Shown here: piece after piece, positions 8,397 through 30,400 of the stretch | How the letters are laid out: every line of letters begins with the position of its first letter | Numbering within the stretch: position 1 is the stretch's first letter | DNA from: Pseudomonas umsongensis | Lineage (GTDB): Bacteria; Pseudomonadota; Gammaproteobacteria; Pseudomonadales; Pseudomonadaceae | Reading direction: 5' to 3' | Length of the DNA: 64,000 bases | Assembly: GCF_002236105.1 (NCBI RefSeq) | Contig: NZ_NIWU01000008.1 | Coordinates: 212,225 to 276,224 of the forward strand | Position numbers and translations under genes: made by a program | Notes under the pieces: generated by a model | Database searches by the model: none | What the model was told of the DNA's origin: nothing | What the model saw: only the letters and a program-made list of their open reading frames with translations

Positions 8397-10433
8397 ATGA
8401 ACGACACCCTGCACCGTACGGACACACTCAACCCTTTCAAGAATGTTACTTGCGGCAAGCAAAAAGATTACTGGGTGGAATTCCAATTACTGGACGAACT
8501 GGGTGAGCCCGTCGCGAACATGCCCTATCGGGCGATTAATGAGGCCACCCGTACCGGTTATGTTTCTGAATACGCTGGCCAAAGCGATGCTCAAGGCGTG
8601 ATCCGCCTTGACGGCCTGCACCCGCTGGCCATCACGCTCAAGATCGAGGCCGCCCCGCTGCTCGAGCAGATGCAGACTCGCCGCCTGCGCGCCGTACGGC
8701 CCGAGCCACCTCGTCCTGGCCCGGGTGACCACACTCCGCTGTATGGGCCACAGCGTTCGGGCTTTTCGCCGATCGAGGAAAGGGCGCTTGCGGACGGTCA
8801 TGGCTACCACTACTTGCGTATTGGTCAGTTATGCGATCAAAAGCCTACGTTTGATCCACCCTTGGCTGACCCGGATCAGCTTCCGGCCTTCCATTTTCCG
8901 GACCGGTCATTTGGCGGTTTTACCGTGGCTGATGATCAACTGGATCGTCGCCATGTGCTGGAGATTTGTCCGTTCCGTGCCTGGTCGCTGACGTTGCACC
9001 ACCAGGCTGACTACAGCCTGGCCAATGCATACAACCTGGGGCTGATGAGCATTCTGGCTTACAGCAATCGGCCAGAAAGCGATCTGGGTTCGGTCAAGGA
9101 ACTGTTCGAGCAACAGTGCCTGGATTTGTCGCGCACACCTCGGGTTTGGGATAACGGTCAGGCGTGGCCTTGTCTGGTGACCGACGTTCCCTTTCGCGAT
9201 CGCTATACAGCGGTCAAGTCCTTGGACACTGCCAAGGCCAAGCCACCGGAAGGCCATACCCAGCTGATTTACGCCATCAGTGCTTCCCAGATGCTGGTGG
9301 CTTGGCGCGGCACCGAGATGAATGGCCTGGCCGACTTGAGCACCGATTTGACTTTTCGCCCGGTGAAACCGGAGGTCGCAGCCAATTGCGAACCGAAGGT
9401 GCCCTGTGCTGATCTGGTTCCAGAGGGCAGCGTGCACCTGGGGTTTCGAGATGCGTTTGAAATAGCCAGGAGGATTTATGCCACGGATTTTGGGGACATG
9501 ATTTCTGTACATTCCCGAGATAAAGAGCTTTTTATATGCGGTCACAGTCTTGGGGGTGCTCTTGGTCTAGTCCATGCCGCCTCACTGAAAGAGCGCAATC
9601 CGCTGCTATATACCTATGGCATGCCACGCACCTTTACCCTCAAGGCCATTCAGTCCTTGAGCGAGCTATGGCATTTCCGCCATGTCAACGACACCGACCT
9701 CGTCCCCCGTGTGCCGCCCGAAGCGGCCCTGGACAATCATTTTTACGACGTCTACGGCTCAATGGGGACAGTCATGGGTTTTAGCTGGTCTTCAGGTCGG
9801 GCACTGGCCAGTACGCTGTTCAAACACGGTGATCCGTTCAGCCATCATGGCGAACTCGCCATGTTTCTTAGAGCCGAGCAGCACCGGGAACAGGCAATCA
9901 CCCCATACCCCGCTTACCGCAAACCGGACGGCGCACCCTATCGCAGTAACATCACGGTGAAGTTGCAGGAAATGGCCAAGTTGTATCTGGTTCCAAGCCT
10001 GAGCGCGGCCGAAGACAAACAGGCCGAGCAGGCCCAGGAACGTCTGATCACGTCCCTGAGCGCCGAGAGCCGTGCCCGATTCTTTCCGCGCCACAGTCAC
10101 CCGGATATAGGCCGCATGCTGAGTATTGGCGATCACTTCATGTCGCAGTACCAACCCTATATCCACAATCAGTTGATGGAATCGCTCGACCCGGAGCGCA
10201 GTCCGTTACTGGAGCGCCAGGTACAGCGGAACAAGTTCAAGCAGCAGATGAAGGACAACTACGCCACCATTCCTGCGGATGAGTACGAGCGTAACAGCGT
10301 GTTCCTGGAATTACAGAAGCTGATTGACCAAGCGCTGGGGGTAACGCAACAGGCCGAAGGCGGTACAGAAGCGCTACAGCGTTTCAATGCCATCGCTGAC
10401 CCGCGCGCCTATTACGAGAAAACCTTCGGTTAA
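8397..10433 (+). CDS. Lipase-family (class 3 type) protein, possible T6SS-type phospholipase effector
   Basis: A 678-residue alpha/beta hydrolase without a signal peptide. Residues about 23-85 form an Ig/transthyretin-like segment (YWVEFQLLDELGEPVANMPY ... DAQGVIRLDGL) of the sort seen on type VI secretion cargo proteins. The lipase core spans about 215-470, with LVAWRGTE and the nucleophile elbow GHSLGGA (Ser384), then NDTDLVPRVPP supplying a likely Asp and a following DNHFYDV supplying a likely His. The ~200-residue C-terminus is helical and charged. A lipoprotein gene follows after 28 bp, as is typical of lipase effectors with periplasmic immunity proteins. The effector role is inferred; a house-keeping esterase is possible. 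GC content looks lower than in the neighbouring pvd genes. Confidence 0.7.
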   Translation: MNDTLHRTDTLNPFKNVTCGKQKDYWVEFQLLDELGEPVANMPYRAINEATRTGYVSEYAGQSDAQGVIRLDGLHPLAITLKIEAAPLLEQMQTRRLRAVRPEPPRPGPGDHTPLYGPQRSGFSPIEERALADGHGYHYLRIGQLCDQKPTFDPPLADPDQLPAFHFPDRSFGGFTVADDQLDRRHVLEICPFRAWSLTLHHQADYSLANAYNLGLMSILAYSNRPESDLGSVKELFEQQCLDLSRTPRVWDNGQAWPCLVTDVPFRDRYTAVKSLDTAKAKPPEGHTQLIYAISASQMLVAWRGTEMNGLADLSTDLTFRPVKPEVAANCEPKVPCADLVPEGSVHLGFRDAFEIARRIYATDFGDMISVHSRDKELFICGHSLGGALGLVHAASLKERNPLLYTYGMPRTFTLKAIQSLSELWHFRHVNDTDLVPRVPPEAALDNHFYDVYGSMGTVMGFSWSSGRALASTLFKHGDPFSHHGELAMFLRAEQHREQAITPYPAYRKPDGAPYRSNITVKLQEMAKLYLVPSLSAAEDKQAEQAQERLITSLSAESRARFFPRHSHPDIGRMLSIGDHFMSQYQPYIHNQLMESLDPERSPLLERQVQRNKFKQQMKDNYATIPADEYERNSVFLELQKLIDQALGVTQQAEGGTEALQRFNAIADPRAYYEKTFG

Positions 10434-10461
10434 GCCCATGAACGCGACAAAGGACAAACCC

Positions 10462-11496
10462 ATGCGCCACAGGCTGCCCGTCGTTTTATGCACACTGTTT
10501 TTCAGTCTCAGTGGTTGCAGTCAGGATTACAGCATGGCGCCGCCCGCGAACAGCGAAAAGATAACCGTGACCGTCAAACTGCCAAAGGAACTGAAAACCG
10601 AAACCATGTGGGTGATGTATCGCTCAGCCACTTGCAAAAGTATCAGTCATGGTGCCAGCGGCCAGCGCGTTGAGCAGGATGGTCGTCATTCGGTTTACGA
10701 GGAATTTCAACGTCAGGGGCAGAGCGATCTCTATCAAGTCGAACTACCCAAAGATGGTGGTGGCGCGTGCAAATGGCATCTGGCCAATGTGACTTTTGGC
10801 GTTGTCTATGCCGATCCGGCTCGCTTTGGCGAGAACGTAATCGCAGGAGGGGGAGGCGGTGTGGTTGTGATATTCGACCATAACAACTCACCACGAGGCG
10901 GCGCGGATATCAAAGTGGATGGAGATTTGAAACTCAAGAAGGATTACTACCCTTGGGTTGATGAGGAGTTTCTAGGACCGTACAAAAAAACTATCCGCTT
11001 GGCAGGCGAAGGCGATATCTATCTCGCGTATCAGGCATTAGAGGCACGGCAAGTGTATTTCGAACCTGTCCTGCATTCCGATTACGTGATTTATTCAGCC
11101 GGCCCTAAGGTAAAGAAAAAAGGTAACTACACCGAATTCACCTATCCCAACGGCAGCGTTGTGGCAGATGGTAAGTGGCACCCTAACTTCCTGAGGCTAC
11201 AAACCATCCGCACCGGACGCGCCGCCGATTGCTTCGATTCTTGGCGTTACGCCAACTGCCCAGACCGTCGCCCACAGCTATTACCTGATTGGCTGCCCGA
11301 GCCCGGAAAACCGGGATTTGGTCGCTACGTCGTTGCGGACGAGTGGGGCAATAAATTGCCGTCTTACTTCTATCGACTGGCCGGCGAGGACGGTCAGGTC
11401 TTTCAAGACTTGAGCGAACCTAATGGGCGCACGAAGCCGCTGCCAGAAAGCGCGCATCCAGTGCGTAAAGCCGAGTTTCCCAAGCGGGTATGGTAA
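10462..11496 (+). CDS. Lipoprotein, probable immunity partner of the upstream lipase
   Basis: A 344-residue protein with a lipoprotein signal: a charged start, a hydrophobic run, then the lipobox LSGC (Cys near residue 20), so it is predicted to be anchored in an envelope membrane facing the periplasm. I chose ATG 10462 because AAGGA lies at the right distance; ATG 10438 would add eight residues and has no ribosome binding site. The mature part is beta-rich with a glycine run near residue 130 and no recognised domain. Gene order (lipase then lipoprotein, 28 bp apart, same strand) suggests a toxin/immunity pair. The immunity role is inferred from context only. Confidence 0.65.
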   Translation: MRHRLPVVLCTLFFSLSGCSQDYSMAPPANSEKITVTVKLPKELKTETMWVMYRSATCKSISHGASGQRVEQDGRHSVYEEFQRQGQSDLYQVELPKDGGGACKWHLANVTFGVVYADPARFGENVIAGGGGGVVVIFDHNNSPRGGADIKVDGDLKLKKDYYPWVDEEFLGPYKKTIRLAGEGDIYLAYQALEARQVYFEPVLHSDYVIYSAGPKVKKKGNYTEFTYPNGSVVADGKWHPNFLRLQTIRTGRAADCFDSWRYANCPDRRPQLLPDWLPEPGKPGFGRYVVADEWGNKLPSYFYRLAGEDGQVFQDLSEPNGRTKPLPESAHPVRKAEFPKRVW

Positions 11497-11548
11497 TGTC
11501 TTGCGCGCAAAATCAGGTGTTCAAGTTCTCCACCAGGCGGGAGCCAAC

Positions 11549-11603
11549 TGTGACGCAGAGCGTCACGGGATGCATTCCCACGCGGAGCGTAGGAACGATC
11601 CTG
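11549..11603. repeat. Palindromic repeat (GTGACGCAGAGCGTCAC / CCCACGC.GAGCGT class)
   Basis: TGTGACGCAGAGCGTCACGG is followed by CATTCCCACGCGGAGCGTAGG. The same repeat, in longer form, occurs at 50162-50278. It is a second intergenic repeat family, distinct from the REPINs. Confidence 0.6.
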
Positions 11604-11617
11604 GCGTGTGTATTCGT

Positions 11618-12577
11618 TCAGATCACCCGCGACCGCACCCACCCCGCCACTTCCGCATGAATCCCTTCCACCTCCCTCAACAACCCCGCCATCCGCAAAA
11701 AGTCATGGGTCATGCCCGGTTGTTCCAGCAACGTCACCTCATTCCCCGCCGCCCGCAAACGTTCGGCATACGCCAACCCTTCATCATGCAACGGGTCATA
11801 ACCGGCCAGGTACACCAGCGCCGGCGCCAAACCCGACAGGTCGTCAGCCAGCAACGGCGAGCAGCGCCAGTCGGCCAGGTCCGCAGGCGTGCGTGCGTAG
11901 TGGGCGTAGAACCAGTCCAGGGTCGGGGTTTCCAGGAGGTAACCTTCGGCAAAATCCCGGTGCGAGGCGCAGTGGGTGGTGGCATCTGTGACCGGGTACA
12001 CCAGCAGCTGCGCCTTGGGTTTCAGCGCCAGTTCCGCAGGCTCGCGAACGGCGATGATCGACAACACCGTGGCCAGTGTCGCGCCGACGCTGTCACCGGC
12101 CAGTGCCACGCGGGTGGCGTCCAGGCCACGGGGGGCGCCTTCGCGTACCAGCCAGTTGCCGGCGTCGCAGGCGTCTTGTACCGGGGTTGGGAATTTCCAT
12201 TCGGGGGCCAGGCGATAATCCACGGTCAACAGGGCAAAACCACCCTGGGCTGCGAGGCGACGACATAGGGCGTCGTGGGAATCGAGGCTGCCGACCACGT
12301 AGCCGCCGCCGTGGAAGTACAGCATCACCGGTTGCAGGCCGTCGAAGGGTTGGCCGTCGCGATACAGGCGCGCCGCGAGGCTGTGGCCGTCGCGGGCGGG
12401 GATGGTGAAGTGGTCGCAGGCAATGTGGTCCAGTGGTACATCGAGGAAGCTGGAAGAGGCTTCGAAGTCGATCCGTGCCTGTTGCGGGGTTTGTTCGTGC
12501 ATTGGGCGGCTTTTGCCGGTGAGGCGACCGAACTCGGCGAGTTCGAGGAAAGCTTCAAGTTCTGGCAGTAGGGCCAT
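11618..12577 (-). CDS. Alpha/beta hydrolase, hormone-sensitive-lipase (HSL) family esterase
   Basis: A 319-residue esterase. It has the HSL-family oxyanion motif HGGGYVVGS near residue 90, nucleophile motif GDSVGA near 160, a catalytic Asp in YDPLHDEG near 260 and a catalytic His in MTHDF near 290. No signal peptide is visible, so it is probably cytoplasmic. The start at 12577 has an AAGGA upstream; the open frame further upstream begins with TTG and lacks support. It lies just downstream of the terminal NRPS on the same strand but is separated by a hairpin repeat, and no pyoverdine function is established for it. Substrate is unknown. Confidence 0.85.
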   Translation of the reverse strand: MALLPELEAFLELAEFGRLTGKSRPMHEQTPQQARIDFEASSSFLDVPLDHIACDHFTIPARDGHSLAARLYRDGQPFDGLQPVMLYFHGGGYVVGSLDSHDALCRRLAAQGGFALLTVDYRLAPEWKFPTPVQDACDAGNWLVREGAPRGLDATRVALAGDSVGATLATVLSIIAVREPAELALKPKAQLLVYPVTDATTHCASHRDFAEGYLLETPTLDWFYAHYARTPADLADWRCSPLLADDLSGLAPALVYLAGYDPLHDEGLAYAERLRAAGNEVTLLEQPGMTHDFLRMAGLLREVEGIHAEVAGWVRSRVI

Positions 12578-12657
12578 GGGGGGAGTCCTTTTACACAAAG
12601 AGGTCAATAATCAATCTTGTAACGAGCGACGCTCCCCCAGAGGTGAGTGCGGTCATC

Positions 12658-12690
12658 TGTGGCGAGGGGATAAATCCCCTCGCCACAATT
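12658..12690. repeat. Hairpin repeat TGTGGCGAGGGGAT/ATCCCCTCGCCACA
   Basis: A near-perfect inverted repeat directly after the NRPS stop codon. On the + strand it ends in a T-run; on the NRPS strand it does not, so it is a weak terminator at best for the NRPS. It resembles another common Pseudomonas intergenic palindrome. Confidence 0.55.
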
Positions 12691-12694
12691 TTTG

Positions 12695-24447
<11,753 letters not shown>

Positions 24448-24448
<1 letters not shown>

Positions 24449-27400
24449 CAGTTGATCTCCATCTCGTCCAGAAGCGACTCAAGCGCATCCAGGCGTGCAT
24501 CGTTGTCAATCGGGGCGTGTTGCCAGGCGTTGGCGGCATAAGCCTGAAGGTCGTTACTTTCGAACAGCACGCGCAGCGGCAGCTCGATGCCCAGTTCCAG
24601 TTCCACGCGGGCACTGGCCTGGGCGGCAAGCAGCGAATGCCCGCCCAATTCAAAGAAGTTGTCACGCCGCCCGATCCGGGCCACGCCCAACACCTCGGCC
24701 CAGATCGCCGCCAGCTGCTGTTCGAGCTCGCCCTCGGGGGCTTCGAACGGGCGCTGCCAGGTTTCGGCATCCGGCAGCGGCAAGGCCTTGCGGTCGAGCT
24801 TGCCGTTGCTGGTCAGCGGCAAGGCATCGAGCAACAACCAGTGCCTAGGCACCATGTAATCCGGCAGATCGACGCTGAGTGCGGCGCGCAGGGTGTCGCG
24901 CCAGGCGATCGGATCATTCGAAGTGAGTTCGGCGACGACGTAGGCGCACAGCTGCGGACCGCCGTCATCGACATGCACGCTGATCACCGCCTGACGCACG
25001 CCCGGTTGCGCCAGCACGGCCGCTTCGATCTCGCCCAGTTCGATGCGGAACCCGCGGATCTTCACTTGCTGGTCGATCCGCCCCAGGTAGTCGATGCTGC
25101 CGTCGGCGCGCTGGCGCGCCAGGTCGCCGCTGCGATACAGGCGCTGCGCCGCATCGAAGGGGCTTGGCACGAAACGCTCGGCGGTCAGGCCGCTACGCCC
25201 GTGATAACCGCGCGCCAGGCCGGCGCCGGCGATGTACAGCTCCCCCGCCACGCCCACTGGCACCGGTTGCAACTGACTGTCGAGCAAGTACCAGCGCAGG
25301 TCGCGGATCGGCAGGCCGATCGGGCTTTGCGCCTTGGCATCGAGGTCGGCCAGGCGGATCGCGCGGTAGGTCACGTGCACCGTGGTCTCGGTGATGCCGT
25401 ACATATTCACCAGCGTTGGTTGTTGGTCACCGAAGCGTTCGAACCAGGAACGCAAGCTGGCCACTTCCAGCGCTTCGCCACCGAAGATCACCTGGCGCAA
25501 CGCCAGGCTGCGCGGACTGGCGCAGGCAATCGGCAACAACTGGCGGAACGCGGTCGGGGTCTGGTTCAGCACCGTCACCCCTTCATCGCAGAGCAAGCGA
25601 TGAAACGCCTGCGGTTCGCGACTGATGTAGTACGGCACGATCACCAGGCGCCCACCGGTGCACAACGCGCCGAACAACTCCCACACCGAGAAATCGAAGG
25701 CGTAGGAGTGAAACAGGGTCCAGACATCGTCGGCGCCGAAATTGAATTCGCCAGCAGTGGCCGTGAGCAGGCGCCCGACGTTGCCATGGCTGAGCAAGGC
25801 GCCTTTTGGGCGGCCTGTGGAGCCGGAGGTGTAGATCACGTAGGCCAGATTGTCCGGGCTTGCCAACGGCGCCAGGTTGTCGGCGCTGTAGCGGTCCAGC
25901 TGCAACGCCGTCAGATCAAGAACCTGCACGCCTTCGCGGGCCGGCAAGCCGTCGATCAGGTGAGATTGGGTCAACAGCAACCCAATGCCGCTGTCATCGA
26001 TCATGTAGCTCAGGCGCTCGACCGGGTATTGCGGGTCCAGCGGCACGTAGGCGCCACCGGCCTTGAGAATCGCCAGTAAGCCGACCACCAGCGGTATTGC
26101 CCGCTCGGTGGCGATACCGACCCGCACTTCGGGGCCGACACCCTGCTCGCGCAGTTTGCGCGCCAGGCGGTTGGCCTCGGCGTTGAGCGCGGCGTAGCTC
26201 ATCTGCTCGCCTTCGCAGGTCAGTGCGATGGCGTGTGGGCGTTGCGCGGCCTGGGCTTCGAACAGCTGATGCAAGGTGGGCGATTGCGCTTGTGCCTCGA
26301 AGGTCGGATTCCAGTGCTGGATCAATTCGCCGTATTGCGGCGCTTGCAGCAGCGGCAATTCGGCGACGCGCTGCTGTGGGTTTTCGACCACTGCGCGCAA
26401 CAGGTTCAACCACTGTTCGGCGAAGCGCTGCATCGAGGCCTCGTCGTACAGGTCGGTGGCGTAGCTCAGGTTGGCGTCCAGTTCATCGCCCTGCTCCTGG
26501 GTATCGAGCACCAGATCGAATTGCGCGGTGTGCTGCTGCCAGTGCAGGCGCTCGACCTGCAAATCGGCCACCGCGCGCTCGACACTGGCGCCGAGTTTTT
26601 GCTGATGGTTGTAGAGCACCTGGAACAACGGACTGTGATTGAGGCTGCGGTCCGGTTGCAGTGCATCGACCAGTTGCTCGAACGGCAAGTCCTGATGAGC
26701 CTGCGCGTCCAATGCCGTTTGCTTGACCTGTTGTAGCAAGGCGCTGAACGGTTGCTGCCCGTCGATCTCGGCACGCAGCACCTGGGTATTGATGAAGAAG
26801 CCGATCAGGCCTTCGGTTTCCAGGCGTGAACGCCCTGCACTCGGCACGCCGACGCTGATGCCCGACTGCCCGCTCTGGCGGTGCAGCAGGGTCTGGAAAC
26901 TTGCCAGCAACAGCATGAACAGCGTCACTTGCTGTTCTTGCGCACGCTCGCGCAAACCGGCCAGCAACTGGCGATCGACGTTCAACGCCAGGCTGGCGCC
27001 GCGCTCGCTGCGCCGGACCGGACGGGTCAGTTCGCTCGGCAACGCCAGCGGCGCCTGGCTGCCCGCCAGTTGGTCGCGCCACCACGCCAGTTGCCGCGCA
27101 CCCTCGCCGGCTTCCAGCCAGTCGCGCTGCCAACGGGCGTAGTCGCTGTAAGCCACCGGCAGTGCCTGCAGGTTGGCAGCACGCTCTTGCACGGCAGCCT
27201 GATACAGCGCGCTGAATTCATCGACCATCACCTGCATCGACCAGCCATCGGCGGCGATGTGGTGCACGGTAAGCACCAGCACATGGTCTTCGGCGCTGAC
27301 GTGCAGCAGCAAACAACGCCACAGCGGGCCATGGCGCAGATCGAACGGCCGGGCGATTTCTGCGGCCACCGCAGTGTTGATTGCCGACTCATTGATGGGC

Positions 27401-30400
27401 TGTTCATTGAACTGCAACGGCAGCTCGACATGCACCACCGGGCGCGCCTGCTGGCCCTTCTGTTCGAAGGTGGTGCGCAGGGTTTCGTGGCGAACCTGTA
27501 ACTGGGCGAAGGTTGTGCGCAGGGCCCGGCGGTTCAGCGGGCCTTTGAGGCGCAGCGCCGCCGGGATGTTGTAGGCCGCGCTGTGCGGGTCCAGTTGCCA
27601 GAGAATCCACTGGCGTTGCTGGGCGTAGGACAGCAGGCGCGGTTGATCGTCCGATGCGCGTTGCAACGGTGGTTGGCCGCTGAGGTTCGCTTGCGCCGCA
27701 TGCTTGGCGAACTCCGCCAGATTCGCCGCAGAGAACAAATTGCTCACCGACAGCTCAAGTTGCAGTTGCTGGCGTACACGGGAGATCACTTGCAGCACCA
27801 GCAATGAATGGCCGCCGAGCTCGAAGAAGTTGTCGTCGCGACCGACTTTCTCGACCTGCAGCACGGCTTGCCAGATCTGCGCGAGTTGCGTCTCCAACCC
27901 TTGCATCGGGGCAACAAAGTCGCGTTGCACATCGCCCGCTTCAACCCGTGGCAAGGCCTTGCGGTCGAGCTTGCCGTTGTTGTTGAGCGGCAACCTGTCG
28001 AGCAGGACCATGTGGTTGGGCACCATGTATTCCGGCAACGAGCGCTGCAGGACGGCTTTGAGCCCTAGCAGGTATTGAGCCTGCAAAACCACCGTGCTGC
28101 TGGCGACGATGTAGGCCACCAATTGTGTGCCGTCCTGGGCGATGACGGCGGCTTCGCGCACCTCGTCCCGGGCTTGCAGGCAGGCTTCGATCTCGCCCAT
28201 CTCGATGCGGAAACCGCGAATTTTCACTTGATGGTCGATCCGTCCGACGTACTCCAGATCGCCGTTACCGTTGTAGCGCGCCAGGTCGCCGCTGCGATAC
28301 AGCCGTGCGCCCGGTTCGCGGGCGAAGGGATCCGGCAGGAAACGTTCGGCGGTCAGCGCCGGGCGGTCGAAATAACTTTGCGCCAGGCAGGCCGGTGCGC
28401 CGATGCACAACTCGCCAACGCCGTCGGCCGGCAGTAGCTGGCCGGCAGCGTCCAGTACGTACAGCGCACGGCCAGGGATGCCGCGACCGATTGGAATGCC
28501 AAAGGCATCGCTGGCATCGGCCAATCGGCATTCATGCACGCTGGACACCACGGTCGCCTCGGTCGGCCCGTAGGTGTTGAGCAGGCGCACGTGGCTCAAA
28601 CCCGCTTGATGCCACAGGCGCAGGCCTTCCACCGACATGGCTTCGCCACCGACGTGTACCTGGCGCAAGTCGCCGAGGCTTGGCACGACACCGCTGGCGC
28701 ATTCGCGGGCCAGCAGGAACCAATAAGCGGCCGGCAAATCGGCAACCGTCACGCCCTGCTCGACGATTTCGGTGGCCAGTCGGCCAGCGTCCCACAGGTC
28801 ATCGCCGCGCATGATCAAGGTTGCGCCGACGCAGAATGCCGGGAAGCATTGTTCGACGAAGCCGTCGAAGCTGAAAGTGGCAAATTGCAAGACGCGATCG
28901 GTTGGTGACAGCCTTGAATAGTCGGCGGCGGTCTGACAGAACTCGCGCAGGGCGGCGTGGGTGATGGCGACGCCTTTGGGTTGGCCGGTGGAGCCGGAGG
29001 TGTAGATGATGTAGGCGAGATCTTCGGCGGCTGGTCGGGCCTCTTCGCGAGCAAGCTTCGCTCCTACAGGGGTTGTGGTGTCTTCGAGGGTTAGGCGTTG
29101 TACGTTTGGCACATCTTCGAGCAGGCCGGATTCGTGGAGCAGCACGTCGAGGCGGCTGTCTTCGATCATGTAGGCCAGGCGTTCGGTTGGGTATTTCGGG
29201 TCGAGGGGGACGTAGGCTGCGCCGCTTTTCAGGACCGCCAGCAGGCTGACGATCAGTTGCGGACCACGGCGCACGGCCAGGCCGACACGCTTGCCGGGGC
29301 CGGCGCCGTTGTCGATCAGGCGCTGGGCCAGGTGGTCGGCTTGGGCATCGAGTTGGCCGTAGCTCAGGCTGTGGCCGTCCACTTGCAATGCCAGTGCATC
29401 GGGCGTGGCGGCGGCTTGCGCGGCGATTTGTTGGTGAGCCAGAAGCGTTGTGGATAACTCAACCGCAGGCGGTTGGCTGATCGCGAGCACCGCGTTCTGG
29501 CCGTCGACATCGAGCAGTTCCAGCGAGCCCAAAGCCGCCTCTGGCGATGCCACCAATTGCATCAGCAGGTGCTGCAAATTGGCTGACAACTGGGCGATCT
29601 GCGTCGCGCTGAAACGCGCCGCGTCATAACTGAACTCCAGCCCCAGGCCTTCGCCCAATTCGATGCCCAGGGTCAACGGATAGTGGGTGCGCTCGTGGTT
29701 GTGCAGGTTGGCGAACGACAACCCGGCCGGCGCGCCCTGTTTCAGCGCTTGGGCCACCGGGAAGTTTTCGAACACCAGCAAGCTGTCGAACAACGCAGCC
29801 CCCTGCTGCCCCGCCCAGCCCTGAATGTCGTACAGCGGCACATGCTCGAACTCGCGCATGGCCAGGTTCAGGCCTTGCAGTTCGCCCAGCCATTGGCTGA
29901 CGGTCTGGTCCGGTTTCATCGCGCACACCAGCGGCAAGGTGTTGATGAACAAGCCCAGCTGTTGTTCGATCCCCGGCAACGGCGCCGAACGTCCGGCCAC
30001 GGTGGCGCCGAACACCACGCAATCCTGGCCGGTGTAGCGTTGCAGCAACAGGCTCCAGGCCGCTTGCAGCAGGGTGTTGAGGGTGACTTTGTGCTGGCGG
30101 GCGAAGTCGGCCAGATGCTGGGTGGCGCGGCAGTCGAGTGTGAGGCGATGCTCTTCGCTGCCCGTCGCGTCTACCGGTGGACGCAAGGCTTCAGCCAGCA
30201 AGGTCGGCGCTTGCAGCGGTGCCAATGCGGCTTTCCAGAACTGCTCGCCGGCAGTTGCCGATTGCTGTTGCAACCAGCCCAGGTAGTCGCGGTATTGACC
30301 GGCTGGCACTGGCAGCGGCTGGCCGGCGGCGTAGTGCTGGATCACTTCGGCCAACAACTGTGCGTTGCTCCAGCCGTCCATCAGAATGTGGTGACTGGTG

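Noticed and set aside
12658..12690. Hairpin as Rho-independent terminator of the NRPS operon
   Set aside because: On the NRPS strand no T-run follows the stem; it looks like a repeat family member instead.
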